A program made the position numbers and the translations under genes. The notes under the pieces are model-generated. The model saw nothing but the letters and a program-made list of their open reading frames with translations, did not search any database and was not told the DNA's origin. 64,000 bases of DNA from JAPPHY01 sp965247535 (lineage in GTDB: Bacteria > Chloroflexota > Dehalococcoidia > Lucifugimonadales > UBA2985), in assembly GCA_965247535.1 (NCBI GenBank), contig OZ252018.1, forward strand, positions 1-64,000, given 5' to 3'. This document shows positions 26,862 to 35,227 of this stretch, piece after piece; within the stretch, counting starts at the first letter, position 1; each line of letters opens with the position of its first letter.

Positions 26862-27186
26862 TCTCTGTTCCACCTCACGTGAGATTATTGAAGACATCAT
26901 AACCCAACCGGTCGGCCGCTGCGCAAGGGCGTGCTCTGCTCGACGACATCCCTGGCATGGTGTTTGCCTGGTCAGGCTACCGGTCAGCAAGAGCCGTGCT
27001 AGACTCCGTCCAAGGACCGGTTGTGCTTGCAAATGGAAACCGGGAATTGGGTGCAGGCTCTCTTGGGTGGGATCGGGGGCAGCGTCCAGGGCAAGGCGGA
27101 CCCTTAGGCGTGCTGGTAGCGCCCCTTGTTCGGATGACGAAATGGCCTCTAGAACTGCTCGAGTAGAGCGGCTATCGGCCCGCGCC
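26862..27186. other. Intergenic stretch between tatC and the LicD-like gene
   Basis: No supported gene, RNA or repeat. Any promoter for the LicD-like gene should lie here; I did not find a convincing one. Confidence 0.4.
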
Positions 27187-27957
27187 CTACAACCCGGACG
27201 GTTCCGACGTGACCGCCTCCACCAGCTCCTTCCGCTCGCCCAGGCGCGCCAGCCTCGCCAGCCATATGCCCAGCTCGTATAGCAGCACTATCGGCACCGC
27301 CACCAGGCTCTGGTTGACCGGATCGAACGTCGGTGTGATCAGCGCGCCCAGTATGAACGCGCCCACGATCGCGAACCGACGCTTCTTCGCCAATGCTCTC
27401 GGCGTCACCACTCGAATCTTGCTCAGGAAGAACATCACCAGCGGCGCCTGGAACGACACGCCCAGCCAGAACAGCAGCGTCACCACCAGGTTGATGTAGT
27501 TGCCCACCCGTATCATCGGCGTGGCTATTTCCGAGCCGAACGTGAGAAGGAAGTTGATGGCCGGCGGCAGCAGCACCATGTACCCGAAGGCCGCTCCCGT
27601 CGCAAACGATAGGATCACGCCGGGCAACAGTGCGAACAGGTACCGCTTCTCCTTCGGCGTCAGGCCCGGCGCGATGAACATCACTGCCTGGTACAGCAGC
27701 ACCGGCGACGCCAGCGCCAGCCCGCCCATCATCGACACCTTCATGGTAATGCCGATCATCTCCGTGGCCTGCGTGAAGATGAGCTTGTTGCCCTGGAGCG
27801 ACTCGAAGCCCTGCGCCGGGCCCATGAGCAGCTCGAATATGAGGGGGTGGAACACGAACGCGGCCACGGTGCCCACGATGACTGCCGCCGCGGACACCAT
27901 GAGCCGCCTACGCAACTCCACAAGGTGCTCGCTCAGCGACAGCGTGCTAGTCGACAT
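27187..27957 (-). CDS. tatC: Sec-independent protein translocase TatC
   Basis: A 256-aa polytopic membrane protein, the receptor for twin-arginine signal peptides. The ATG at 27957 gives MSTSTLSLSEHLVELRRRL, with the SEHLxELRRR motif that starts TatC. Six hydrophobic helices follow, including FIAPGLTPKEKRY in the first periplasmic loop region and a conserved Pro-rich loop (GALITPTFDPVNQ). It overlaps the upstream TatA/B-like gene by 11 bases. A separate tatA lies at 51814-52035. Confidence 0.93.
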   Translation of the reverse strand: MSTSTLSLSEHLVELRRRLMVSAAAVIVGTVAAFVFHPLIFELLMGPAQGFESLQGNKLIFTQATEMIGITMKVSMMGGLALASPVLLYQAVMFIAPGLTPKEKRYLFALLPGVILSFATGAAFGYMVLLPPAINFLLTFGSEIATPMIRVGNYINLVVTLLFWLGVSFQAPLVMFFLSKIRVVTPRALAKKRRFAIVGAFILGALITPTFDPVNQSLVAVPIVLLYELGIWLARLARLGERKELVEAVTSEPSGL

Positions 27958-28210
27958 CGCGCCGCCTCTCCGCCGGCCCCGCGCCGGTCTGGGGCGTGCT
28001 GCGGGTGCGCTCCTCCTCGGAGCTTCGCTTCGCGGCTTCCTCTTCCTCCATCGCGAGCATGGCGGGAATATCGCCGGTCGTGCGCCTGACGTCCCGGATG
28101 AAGTTACCCAGCGAGCGAGCCATCTCGGCCATTCGCATGGGGCCAAGAACCAGGAATGCCACCAGCAGTATCGCCAGAACCTCCAGCGAGCCTATGCCCA
28201 GGAAGTCCAT
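27947..28210 (-). CDS. tatB: TatA/TatB-like translocase subunit
   Basis: An 87-aa protein with one N-terminal transmembrane helix, a short hinge (FLVLGPMRMAEMARSLG, like the FGPKKLPEIGRALG motif) and an amphipathic helix, then a charged tail. This is the TatA/TatB architecture. Coupling to tatC and the longer acidic tail suggest TatB, but the TatA and TatB roles cannot be separated by sequence alone. The ATG at 28210 follows GGAGGAGG. Its start overlaps the read-through 3' end of the LRR lipoprotein frame. Confidence 0.82.
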   Translation of the reverse strand: MDFLGIGSLEVLAILLVAFLVLGPMRMAEMARSLGNFIRDVRRTTGDIPAMLAMEEEEAAKRSSEEERTRSTPQTGAGPAERRRDVD

Positions 28211-30372
28211 CTACGATCCTCCTCCGTGCCTCTTGGCGAGTAGGGTCTAACTATAGCGCATAGCGCCTGCAGTGCCAAGGCAACCGGCGGGTCACGATGT
28301 GCGGGCCGAGGCCGCCGCGCCCGTCGGGCACACGGCCAGCAGGCAGCACGACTCGCAAAGCGGCGACCGCTTGCGGCAGGCCTCCACGCCGTGATCGCCA
28401 CCTTCACTGGGACACTCCTCCCGGCGCCCATTTCGTTCCAGGCCACCACCGTCAGCGTAACCGTCGTCCCGCCCTCCCCACTCAGGTCTGCAGCCACCGT
28501 GACCTCCCCGCTACTCCCCCCAACCGCAAACAGCCCGTCATCGTTGCCCGCCTCGATTTCGTACCTCAGCGCACTGCCGCTAGCGTCCGTCGCCGAGACG
28601 GTACCCACAACCTCACCTAGCGCCGCATCCTCAATTACTCGGAACGTCATGACCCGGAACGTGTAGAAGTATGCCCCAAAGTCGGGGTATACGCACTCCC
28701 CCGTGGTCACCGAGACGACGTCCGAAGGATCGCTCCACGCAGCGGCGTACGTCGTCCCGTTGCCGTAGGCGCTCACACGGAACCTGTACTCCCCCCCGCA
28801 ATACAGCCCGTCCACAGTGTGGGTCGTCCCCGTGAGCGTGTCATCGTCAACGGTCCAATGGTATGCCAGCGCCTCCTTGTACGCCACGCGGTACTTGCTT
28901 GTGTTGGCCACCGCCGTCCAGCTCATTGATACGCTGGTCTCTCCGGGCGTTCCTGCAGTGGGAGCATCGGGCGCAGGCGGGCAGTAGAGCAGATTCAACC
29001 ACCTCAGGTCATTGGTCGTTACATCCTTCAGCGCTATGGGCATGCATCCGGCGAGTGAGTTGCCCGAGAGCAGTACCTGCCTCAGGTTGGAGAGGTCTCC
29101 CAGCTCCCTCGGTATCCCTCCGGTCAGCGAGTTGCTCCTGAGATTCAAGTGCGTGAGCTCCGAGAGGTCCCCTAGCTCAGGTGGTATCGTCCCGGTAAGG
29201 TCCTCATCCGAAAGCAGCAGCTTGGTGATCCCGCTCGGGTCGGTGCTGGTTGTGACCCCGTCCCAGTCGGCGATTGTCGTATCCGTGCCCCAGTTCAGGC
29301 TCCCCGTGCCCCGCAGCGTGTCCTTGCCAGCCAGAAGCGCCTGGCAGTCCCGCACAAGGCCGGGGTTCTCGGCCTGGTTGGGCACGGCCAGCCCGCAGGG
29401 CGGCGGGGGCTGCACAGGATGGCCGTCTGGATGGTCGTATGCCCCGATGTCGGTGAAGAACTGGCTCAGGTTGTTGGCGTCCGTGACCAGCATGGGGTAT
29501 CCCTCGTCCGCGGCGGTGCGCCCTCCATATTCGGCGATGCGCGCCTGGTTGGCCGCCGCTACCGCCTGGGTGAAAGCGGGCAGCTCCATCTCGAGCCGAG
29601 GGAGGTAGGTCTGGTAGTCGTCATCGCTCCTCCAGCCGTCTCTGTGGGGGTGAACAGCAACCACCGTGTCGTCCTCCAGCCGCTGCACGTCCCACGTAAA
29701 GAAGACTTGCCATGCTTCTGCAGAGGCGTCGTACGATGGGCCGAGGAACATCATCATCTCCCTGCCCTCTATCCCGTCCTCAGGGATATCCTCGTAGTGA
29801 CCGCCTTCGATAAGCGCCTGCTCGAGAGTGCCTCTCCACTCGTCGATTTCATCCATGCGCTCCTGTGCACCATCAAAGCCATAGGATCTGTAATACACCA
29901 AGACAGTCAGGGTGGCCGGACCGGAGCCCAGAACGTAGGTGTTCACCCTCACATCCGCATAGCAGTTGATCGAGACCATATACGACGGGCGAATCCACTC
30001 ACCCGGGTTCAAATATAGTGGGTTGCGGAAACCGATTCCGTGATCTACGCACCGCACGGTACGGGGCAAGTAAGTGCCGCGCAGCACCAAGTGCGCGACA
30101 TGAACCGAAGTATCCTCCAGAAAGGAGCGCAACCCCCAAGGCTCGGTGCCGATAATAAGGAGACCGCCGCCCGATGACAAGGAAGAGGAGGGACCCGGCT
30201 CGCAGGGATCCACCGAGGAGCTGTGCACAGGCGTACAGGGGGGTATCTCCTCTGCCAGGTACGCGGGTGTGGATGTGGGTGTGGAAGTGAGGGGGTCGCC
30301 GGTATCGCACGCTGCCAGTAGCAGCAGAAAGCTGCTCAGGACCGCCGCAGTAGGCACAGCACGTTTGGCCAC
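28192..30372 (-). CDS. LRR / fibronectin III / cadherin-like lipoprotein with a foreign C-terminal tail
   Basis: A 726-aa lipoprotein started at the GTG at 30372, behind GGAGGACG; it gives a signal peptide with lipobox (LLAAC). The N-terminal half has no family I recognise. Then follow two to three leucine-rich units (LTGTIPPELGDLSELTHLNL and the next), a fibronectin III-like domain (SVSMSWTAVANTSKYRVAY) and a cadherin-like unit (FRVIEDAALGEVVGTVSATD). After VKVAIT the frame enters DNA copied from the 3' end of the adjacent glycosylase gene and runs about 68 more residues without homology-like sequence to a stop inside tatB. The natural end was probably lost at insertion. Confidence 0.75.
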   Translation of the reverse strand: MAKRAVPTAAVLSSFLLLLAACDTGDPLTSTPTSTPAYLAEEIPPCTPVHSSSVDPCEPGPSSSLSSGGGLLIIGTEPWGLRSFLEDTSVHVAHLVLRGTYLPRTVRCVDHGIGFRNPLYLNPGEWIRPSYMVSINCYADVRVNTYVLGSGPATLTVLVYYRSYGFDGAQERMDEIDEWRGTLEQALIEGGHYEDIPEDGIEGREMMMFLGPSYDASAEAWQVFFTWDVQRLEDDTVVAVHPHRDGWRSDDDYQTYLPRLEMELPAFTQAVAAANQARIAEYGGRTAADEGYPMLVTDANNLSQFFTDIGAYDHPDGHPVQPPPPCGLAVPNQAENPGLVRDCQALLAGKDTLRGTGSLNWGTDTTIADWDGVTTSTDPSGITKLLLSDEDLTGTIPPELGDLSELTHLNLRSNSLTGGIPRELGDLSNLRQVLLSGNSLAGCMPIALKDVTTNDLRWLNLLYCPPAPDAPTAGTPGETSVSMSWTAVANTSKYRVAYKEALAYHWTVDDDTLTGTTHTVDGLYCGGEYRFRVSAYGNGTTYAAAWSDPSDVVSVTTGECVYPDFGAYFYTFRVMTFRVIEDAALGEVVGTVSATDASGSALRYEIEAGNDDGLFAVGGSSGEVTVAADLSGEGGTTVTLTVVAWNEMGAGRSVPVKVAITAWRPAASGRRFASRAACWPCARRARRPRPAHRDPPVALALQALCAIVRPYSPRGTEEDRRWTSWA
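28311..28393 (-). repeat. Displaced copy of the glycosylase gene 3' end (83-bp direct repeat, copy 1)
   Basis: It matches 30438-30520 at 79 of 83 positions in the same orientation. In the glycosylase frame it still encodes all four cluster cysteines, and a stop follows shortly after. It lies at the far end of the LRR lipoprotein gene, just before tatB. Confidence 0.9.
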
Positions 30373-30424
30373 CGTCGTCCTCCCCTCCGCTACCGAAAGT
30401 GTACCATCACGGCGGTCGTGACGC

Positions 30425-31105
30425 TCAGCCGTCGACTGCCGCCGCGCCCGTCTGGCACACGTCCAGCAGGCAGCACGACTCGCACAGCGGCGACCGCTTG
30501 CGGCAAGCCTCCACGCCGTGCCGGTCCAGCAGCGCGTGGTACTCGTTGAACAGGGCCGCGTCACGCGGCAGGTTGTCCATGAACATCGACTGGTACGCCC
30601 CGTACCGATCGACCGCCGGCGTGATGCCAAGCCGGCCCATGATGCGCCGCGTGTAGGCGTCGATTACGAACACGGGCTTGCCCGCGGCGTACAGCAGGAT
30701 GTCGTCGGCCGTCTCCTCGCCGATGCCGTGGATGGAGAGCAGCTCCCGTCGCAGCGCATCGACGTCCTGCCGGAACATGGCGTCGAGGTCGTCGTCGTAG
30801 TGCTCGCCGAGGTGCTCCACGAAGGCCCTCAGCTTGCGCGACTTGGCGTTGAAGTAGACTGACGGGCGGATGAGCACGGCCAGCTCCTCGATGGGTACGG
30901 CGCGAAGGGCGGCCGGCGACAGCACCCCGGCGGCCTTGAGGTTGTTGATGGCGCGCTCCACGCCGGTCCACGCGGCGGACTGCGTGAGAATGGCCCCGAC
31001 GATGACCTCGAACGGGGATTCGCCCGGCCACCAGCTCTGCGGCCCGTACCGCGCCAGCAGGCGCCGGTACACGTCCCTCAGCTTCTCACCGAGCGAGCCT
31101 GTCAC
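30425..31105 (-). CDS. Endonuclease III-like DNA glycosylase, Fe-S type
   Basis: A 226-aa helix-hairpin-helix base-excision glycosylase. The hairpin and pocket read IHGIGEETADDILLYA and FVIDAYTRRI: the catalytic Asp is Asp149, but the Lys that makes endonuclease III bifunctional is replaced by Glu131. A monofunctional glycosylase, as in MagIII-like proteins, is therefore likely. The C-terminal cluster loop has Cys201, 208, 211 and 217 in the canonical C-x6-C-x2-C-x5-C spacing. Its start overlaps the stop of the upstream lipoprotein gene by four bases. The end of the gene is duplicated at 28311-28393. Confidence 0.88.
   Translation of the reverse strand: MTGSLGEKLRDVYRRLLARYGPQSWWPGESPFEVIVGAILTQSAAWTGVERAINNLKAAGVLSPAALRAVPIEELAVLIRPSVYFNAKSRKLRAFVEHLGEHYDDDLDAMFRQDVDALRRELLSIHGIGEETADDILLYAAGKPVFVIDAYTRRIMGRLGITPAVDRYGAYQSMFMDNLPRDAALFNEYHALLDRHGVEACRKRSPLCESCCLLDVCQTGAAAVDG
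30438..30520 (-). repeat. 83-bp direct repeat, copy 2, inside the glycosylase gene
   Basis: This copy forms the 3' end of the intact endonuclease III-like gene and encodes the [4Fe-4S] loop. It is separated from copy 1 by the LRR lipoprotein gene; repeat-to-repeat distance is 2127 bases. Confidence 0.9.
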
Positions 31106-32112
31106 TGACCCGATGCTACATCCGGAACCTGGATGTCAATGGGGATGTTGATGGCCTCGATGGTCATAAGACGCTCAGTTTCCGGGGCGTCGGCGTCATA
31201 GAGTTGGCCGTATATTCCTATCTGCCGCACGGTATGCTCAGTGTCGTCGATCCACAGGGTCAAGCCTACGTCGTAACCCGAGTCAACCGAAGGGAAGAAG
31301 TTCGACATATCCTCAGACGCGATGCTACCGTCGACGCGAACGGTGTCGAATCCCAGTACCGACTCCCTGCCTGAGATGGTTGCATCCTGCACGAAAGGCA
31401 GCGTGGCGCGCAATTTCGCGCCCAGCCCCCCAAGGTCGAAAGGCAACAGGTCCACGGGAATATATGCCCAGGGAGAGATTGGGGACACCTTGATGCACGC
31501 CTGGTCCTCGACCACCACTATTTCGATTGGCACAACTCCGACGACCGGTGAAATCACCTCGATCACCATCCTGGAGTTGGAGGGAGCCTCTATTTCCACC
31601 TCCAGCCTCTTGAAGGTGAGATCAAATAGCTTGGCTCCCGTTTGCCTCACGTCAACCAACGTGACCCTTGCCGTGGACACGGTTGCCATCCTCTCCCCAA
31701 CCCTGTTGAACAGGACCATCACCTCCGACTCCGGACTCGGATCAGGAGTCGCCGCGGCCGTGGCCTCCACTGTTGGTGATACAGTGGCGACAGGGATCGC
31801 CGTGGCTGTAGGTGCCCGCGTGGCGATGGGCTCCGGCGTGGGCGTCGACGCTGGTGTTGCCTCAGGCGCGGGCTCCCGCGGCGGAGGTGCAGTAGCCACA
31901 GGCACCGTCGCCGTCGGTTCCAGCGTGGGCGTCGGCGTTGGCAGCGGCGTAGGTGTCGGCGTTGGTACCGGCGTGGCAGTGGCGGTTGGTGCCGGCGTAA
32001 CGGTGGGCGATGGAGTGGGCGTCGGCGTGGGTTCCGCCTGGCATGCTGCCATCACTGACGCCGCCAGGGCAAGCATTGCTGCTACCAGTGCCAGATTGAG
32101 GCTTCGGGTCAT
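31102..32112 (-). CDS. LppX/LprG-like lipoprotein with a Thr-Pro linker
   Basis: A 336-aa lipoprotein. A signal peptide with lipobox (VMAAC) is followed by a linker of about 100 residues rich in TP repeats. The globular part (from about residue 130) contains the pattern MATVSTARVTLVDVRQTG, RMVIEVISPVVGVVPIEIVV and LTLWIDDTEHTVRQIGIYG, typical of half-barrel LppX/LprAFG or LolA-like lipid carriers. A second member of this family is encoded at 61911-62657. It overlaps the glycosylase gene by four bases, probably by simple compaction rather than shared function. Confidence 0.75.
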   Translation of the reverse strand: MTRSLNLALVAAMLALAASVMAACQAEPTPTPTPSPTVTPAPTATATPVPTPTPTPLPTPTPTLEPTATVPVATAPPPREPAPEATPASTPTPEPIATRAPTATAIPVATVSPTVEATAAATPDPSPESEVMVLFNRVGERMATVSTARVTLVDVRQTGAKLFDLTFKRLEVEIEAPSNSRMVIEVISPVVGVVPIEIVVVEDQACIKVSPISPWAYIPVDLLPFDLGGLGAKLRATLPFVQDATISGRESVLGFDTVRVDGSIASEDMSNFFPSVDSGYDVGLTLWIDDTEHTVRQIGIYGQLYDADAPETERLMTIEAINIPIDIQVPDVASGQ

Positions 32113-32229
32113 CGATCCACTTGTCCGTTGGTCAAGGCTTCGTGTGATCCCTTTCGGTCCACCATGCTTTCGATGCGTTCGCGAGGGCCCGGTCGCATTG
32201 TGCCATCAACATAACGAGCGAGCCCAGAC

Positions 32230-32532
32230 TCACGCCGGGGGATCGAATCCCTCCACGACGACGATATGGGCCTTCGTCGCACGGCGGCGGAGGTCGTCGA
32301 GGGTCGCGTATACTCGGCCGAGGAGGTGTACCCCTTCGCTGCCTCGAGGTTATCCGAACTCCAGGACCACCAGGCGCTTTGGCATCCAGTCGCGCTGGAT
32401 GGCCTCAATGTCGCTGGTGCGCACGAGGACTCGTCCGCCATGCGCAGCGACAGCCTCCGGGGACTTCCTGGCGAACTCGGCGTAAGCCTCGGTGTCGATG
32501 ATCTCAGCGTCCATGAGAACGTGGCCCTTCAT
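32230..32532 (-). pseudogene. DUF1330 protein gene with two compensating frameshifts
   Basis: The ATG at 32532 begins a normal DUF1330 protein (AEIIDTEAYAEFARKSP, HGGRVLVR, MPKRLVVLEF). An extra base after LEF brings a TAA at once; family sequence continues one frame over (DNLEAAKGYTSSAEY). A second shift of opposite sense near 32312 restores the first frame, which reads ATLDDLRRRATKAHIVVVEG to a TGA at 32230. The restored protein would be about 100 aa, the family's size. It is a fresh pseudogene or carries two sequencing errors. Confidence 0.75.
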
Positions 32533-32779
32533 TGCTCCACTCCCTTCATGTAGGCCGGCGCGGCTGTATGGGGCACACCACTAGCTTATTTCTCTGGCGC
32601 TATCGTAGTCAATTGCCACCGCATGAGTCTCTGTACCACCTGCGATGCCTGCGGCGAGTGGGCCCGAATGTGATTGGTTCTTGAAGGCGCTGGCGGTGAT
32701 TGAGGCCGTCGAGGATGTCAGCTCTCCTATTGGGAGCGGCTCCACATGGTAGTTGTGCTGCTTGATCAACTGGTCGCAG

Positions 32780-33184
32780 CTATATGCCTTCCGATCCCCT
32801 AAGCTCGGGGAAATATGCGGAATAGACTCCCAGGTCCCGCGTGAGGAATGAATCGGCCGTTGCGAGTGCGTGAGCCCCAATGAGAAAGTCGGTGATGATT
32901 CGTTCCCGCGGGCCGCCGGACAGTCGGTACTGCTTCCACCGGAGACCCGCCTCGTAGGCAATCGACGAGTCGACCGGAGACAGTGCAGCGCCGATCTCGC
33001 GGAGCGCGGCATCCAACGAGATCCGAGAGGGGAATGCTGGAACCAGCTCTGCGTACACTAGGTCGCAGACGATAACCGCCCCTCGGTCGTAGGCGCGCCG
33101 CAGCCACTCTCGGGACCGGGAGTGGAACGGCGAGTCGGTCCTGAACAGATCGAGGAGGACGTTGGTATCGACGGCGGTTATCAC
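32780..33184 (-). CDS. vapC: PIN-domain toxin, VapC-like
   Basis: A 134-aa PIN-domain ribonuclease. Acidic metal ligands are in AVDTNVLLDLF, in DLVYAELVPAF and in ITDFLIGAHALATADSFLTRD, the arrangement of VapC toxins that cleave tRNA or rRNA. It overlaps the upstream AbrB-type antitoxin gene by four bases. A G-T-rich stretch of about 190 bases with no gene separates the module from the DHFR-like gene further upstream. Confidence 0.85.
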   Translation of the reverse strand: MITAVDTNVLLDLFRTDSPFHSRSREWLRRAYDRGAVIVCDLVYAELVPAFPSRISLDAALREIGAALSPVDSSIAYEAGLRWKQYRLSGGPRERIITDFLIGAHALATADSFLTRDLGVYSAYFPELRGSEGI

Positions 33185-33399
33185 CTTCCCCGCATTTCCT
33201 CCACGTACTCGTCGATGTCGAACTCTGCGCCGTCGAGGATGCCTGCAACCCGGTCCACGGGATGAAGCTCAGCGGCCCGCTTGCGTATCAGCAGCCCGAT
33301 GTCGGTAGGGGTGATCTCAACCTCGACGTCATGGTTCATTCCGAAGCGGTCCCTCAGGTGCTTCGGAATGGTAATCTGGCCTCGCTCGGAGATTCTCAT
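33181..33399 (-). CDS. vapB: AbrB/SpoVT-type antitoxin, VapB-like
   Basis: A 72-aa antitoxin. I start it at the ATG at 33399 because GAGGG precedes it and MRISERGQITIPKHLRDRFG is the normal swapped-hairpin DNA-binding N-terminus; two ATGs further upstream are in frame. The acidic C-terminal tail (GAEFDIDEYVEEMRG) would wrap the toxin. Overlap with the PIN gene makes a co-translated VapBC pair that probably represses its own promoter. Confidence 0.82.
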   Translation of the reverse strand: MRISERGQITIPKHLRDRFGMNHDVEVEITPTDIGLLIRKRAAELHPVDRVAGILDGAEFDIDEYVEEMRGR

Positions 33400-33587
33400 G
33401 ATTGCCCTCGTACGCATTGCGGATACATACAATCATACCATCTAATGCGGGTTGTAGGCAGTGGAAGCGTGCAACGGCTGGAAGCGTTCCGGGTTGGTTA
33501 CGCGGCACCAAGCCTCTTCGGACGACCCGTCGACTCCACGCCTGTCCCCGCGCATGTCCCTGCCTACGGGCCGGGGTATCGACTCCG

Positions 33588-34118
33588 CTAGTCGCCGCGG
33601 GGCTTCTTCACCTCGAACACGAGACTCACAATGCCCGTCTTCTCGTAGGTCTTCTGCTCCACCAGTTGCAGCTCTACTCGTGCGGACAGCTCAGGGACGA
33701 GAGGAACGCCGCCGCCGAGCAGGATCGGCACGATCGAGACCTCCACCGTGTCGACGAGCCCTTCCTCGCATAGGCTGCGAAACAGGACGCCTCTGCCGAA
33801 CAGATAGATGTCCTTGCCCGATTCCTCTCGAAGCGACCGTACCACTTCTTTCCAGTTGTCGCCGATGATCGTGACGTCCGCGTAGTCACTCTGGCGCAGC
33901 GTATTCGAGAACACGAACGTCCGGCTGCCCGGCGGGACCGGGAAGTCCTCCCCGGCGGTCACCTCAAACGTTCGGCGGCCGAGCAGGTAGGTGTCGAATT
34001 GCTCGAATAGTGCATCGAAGTCGATGTCGGGATCAATCGCGATCCAGTCGAACTCGTCGTTCGGCCCCGCGATGTACCCGTCGAGGCTCATAGCGCAGTT
34101 GTAGCGGACCTTTCTCAT
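33588..34118 (-). CDS. Dihydrofolate reductase-like (RibD C-terminal domain) protein
   Basis: A 176-aa single-domain protein of the RibD_C/DHFR-like family (YyaP/YwjB type). The start MRKVRYNCAMSLDGYIAGPN, the middle FDTYLLGRRTFE and the strand GKDIYLFGRGVLFRSLCEEGLVD with VSIVPILLGGGVPL are diagnostic of the NADPH-binding fold. Substrate is unknown; such genes are common in small accessory clusters. It sits in a same-strand series of short genes. Confidence 0.85.
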   Translation of the reverse strand: MRKVRYNCAMSLDGYIAGPNDEFDWIAIDPDIDFDALFEQFDTYLLGRRTFEVTAGEDFPVPPGSRTFVFSNTLRQSDYADVTIIGDNWKEVVRSLREESGKDIYLFGRGVLFRSLCEEGLVDTVEVSIVPILLGGGVPLVPELSARVELQLVEQKTYEKTGIVSLVFEVKKPRGD

Positions 34119-34120
34119 AA

Positions 34121-34178
34121 CTAGCCTCCGGTCAGTTGCTCCCCTCGCCAGTCGCCCAGCGCAGCGATCACTTCGTCC
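34121..34178 (-). pseudogene. Possible remnant of a DUF1801-type gene start
   Basis: A 19-codon frame (MDEVIAALGDWRGEQLTGG) resembles the first residues of DUF1801 proteins (ELGDWRGETLxRVR) and then stops, three bases before the DHFR-like gene. The resemblance is short and from memory; it could be chance. Confidence 0.3.
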
Positions 34179-34309
34179 ATCCTGGCGTTCCTGAGGCGTT
34201 TACTTGCAAGTCGCCCACTCAGTTTGGCGCTTGGTGGGATTGACGCGGTCGAGGTTGAGCGGCGATTGAGGGACGTGGTCGGCAAGTCTGAGTCCGGGAC
34301 GCTCGCCAC

Positions 34310-34711
34310 CTACTCAATCCAAAAGTGAGGATTCCAGGCTATCTCCCAGAGGAAGCCCTCCGGGTCGGCAAAGTATCCGGAGTAGCCACCCCAGAAGGTG
34401 TCTTGAGCAGGCTTGACCAGGGTGGCTCCCGCGTTCACTGCAACGTCCAGCAGGGCGTCCACCTCCTCCCTGGTGCGGACGTTGTGGGCCAGAGTGACGC
34501 CGGAGAATCCACCGCCCTCTGTGGCGATGCCGGCGTCGGCGGCCAGTGATTCTCGAGGGTACAGGGACAGCCAGGTGCCCCGGTTCTTGAAGAACGCGAT
34601 GGATTCGGTGTTTTCGTCCAGAAGAGGTAGGCCCAGTCCGTCCCGGTAGAACTCCACCGCGCGAGGCAGATCGGAAACGCCAAGGGTGATTATGCTGATG
34701 CGTGGTTCCAT
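34310..34711 (-). CDS. VOC-family (glyoxalase/dioxygenase fold) protein
   Basis: A 133-aa protein placed from the ATG at 34711, behind AAAGGA. Two beta-alpha-beta-beta-beta modules of the vicinal oxygen chelate fold are visible: ISIITLGVSDLPRAVEFYRDGLGLP and the second half ending in YSGYFADPEGFLWEIAWNPHF. A metal-ligand-like Glu is in LWEIAWN. The substrate cannot be told; family members include glyoxalases, antibiotic-resistance proteins and dioxygenases. Confidence 0.85.
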   Translation of the reverse strand: MEPRISIITLGVSDLPRAVEFYRDGLGLPLLDENTESIAFFKNRGTWLSLYPRESLAADAGIATEGGGFSGVTLAHNVRTREEVDALLDVAVNAGATLVKPAQDTFWGGYSGYFADPEGFLWEIAWNPHFWIE

Positions 34712-34768
34712 GAGAGTTCCTTTCTCACCCACGAGTTTGTGCGATTGCTCGTGCTTGCGTGGGAGACG

Positions 34769-35227
34769 CTATCTCTCACCGTCGCCAAGGACGGAGCTCC
34801 CCCATTCCTCAACGTGCGCGGGGTCAAGCCTGTCGATCCCCGTCAGTTGATCGAAGTCGGCGTCAGCCGAGATGATGCGGTTGGCTCCGAGGCGCAGCAT
34901 CACCGCTGCGTGCACCAGGTCTCGAGCGCTGACGTCGACGTGGCGGTCCGCCAGCCGTGACGCCGAAAGTATGTCTTCCGCAAGAACGGGTTCGACCCGG
35001 CCGTCCATAACCTCGGCGAACGCGTGGAGAACCGCCCGTCCCAGCGCCCAGCGCCCCGAGGCCAGATAGCGGTGCATCAGCTCCTGGAGAACCTCGGAGT
35101 CGGTTACGAACGGCTGAGGATCTGCGGCCGCCATACGGAGAACGCGGGAACATGGCTCCTTGTAAGGGTGGTCTCCGCCCGCGGCGTAGATGGGAACGTT
35201 GGCGTCAATGAAGACCGCCGGGCTCAT
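34769..35227 (-). CDS. vapC: PIN-domain toxin, VapC-like (second module)
   Basis: A 152-aa PIN-domain protein. The Asp/Glu metal ligands lie in VFIDANVPIYAAGG, in SEVLQELMHRYLASG and in SARDLVHAAVMLRLGANRII. It overlaps the preceding ribbon-helix-helix gene by 23 bases, as in many VapBC operons. It is unrelated in detail to the PIN gene at 32780-33184, so the two modules were acquired separately or diverged long ago. Confidence 0.84.
   Translation of the reverse strand: MSPAVFIDANVPIYAAGGDHPYKEPCSRVLRMAAADPQPFVTDSEVLQELMHRYLASGRWALGRAVLHAFAEVMDGRVEPVLAEDILSASRLADRHVDVSARDLVHAAVMLRLGANRIISADADFDQLTGIDRLDPAHVEEWGSSVLGDGER

Noticed and set aside
30373..30630. N-terminal extension of the LRR lipoprotein frame upstream of the GTG at 30372
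   Set aside because: It is antisense-like frame sequence inside the glycosylase gene; the GTG has a ribosome site and starts a proper lipoprotein signal peptide.
32232..32260. A tRNA T-arm-like string (GGGGATCGAATCCC) that could be a duplicated tRNA end marking the island boundary
   Set aside because: It lies in the coding end of the DUF1330 remnant and does not extend into a match with the tRNA-Met 3' end.
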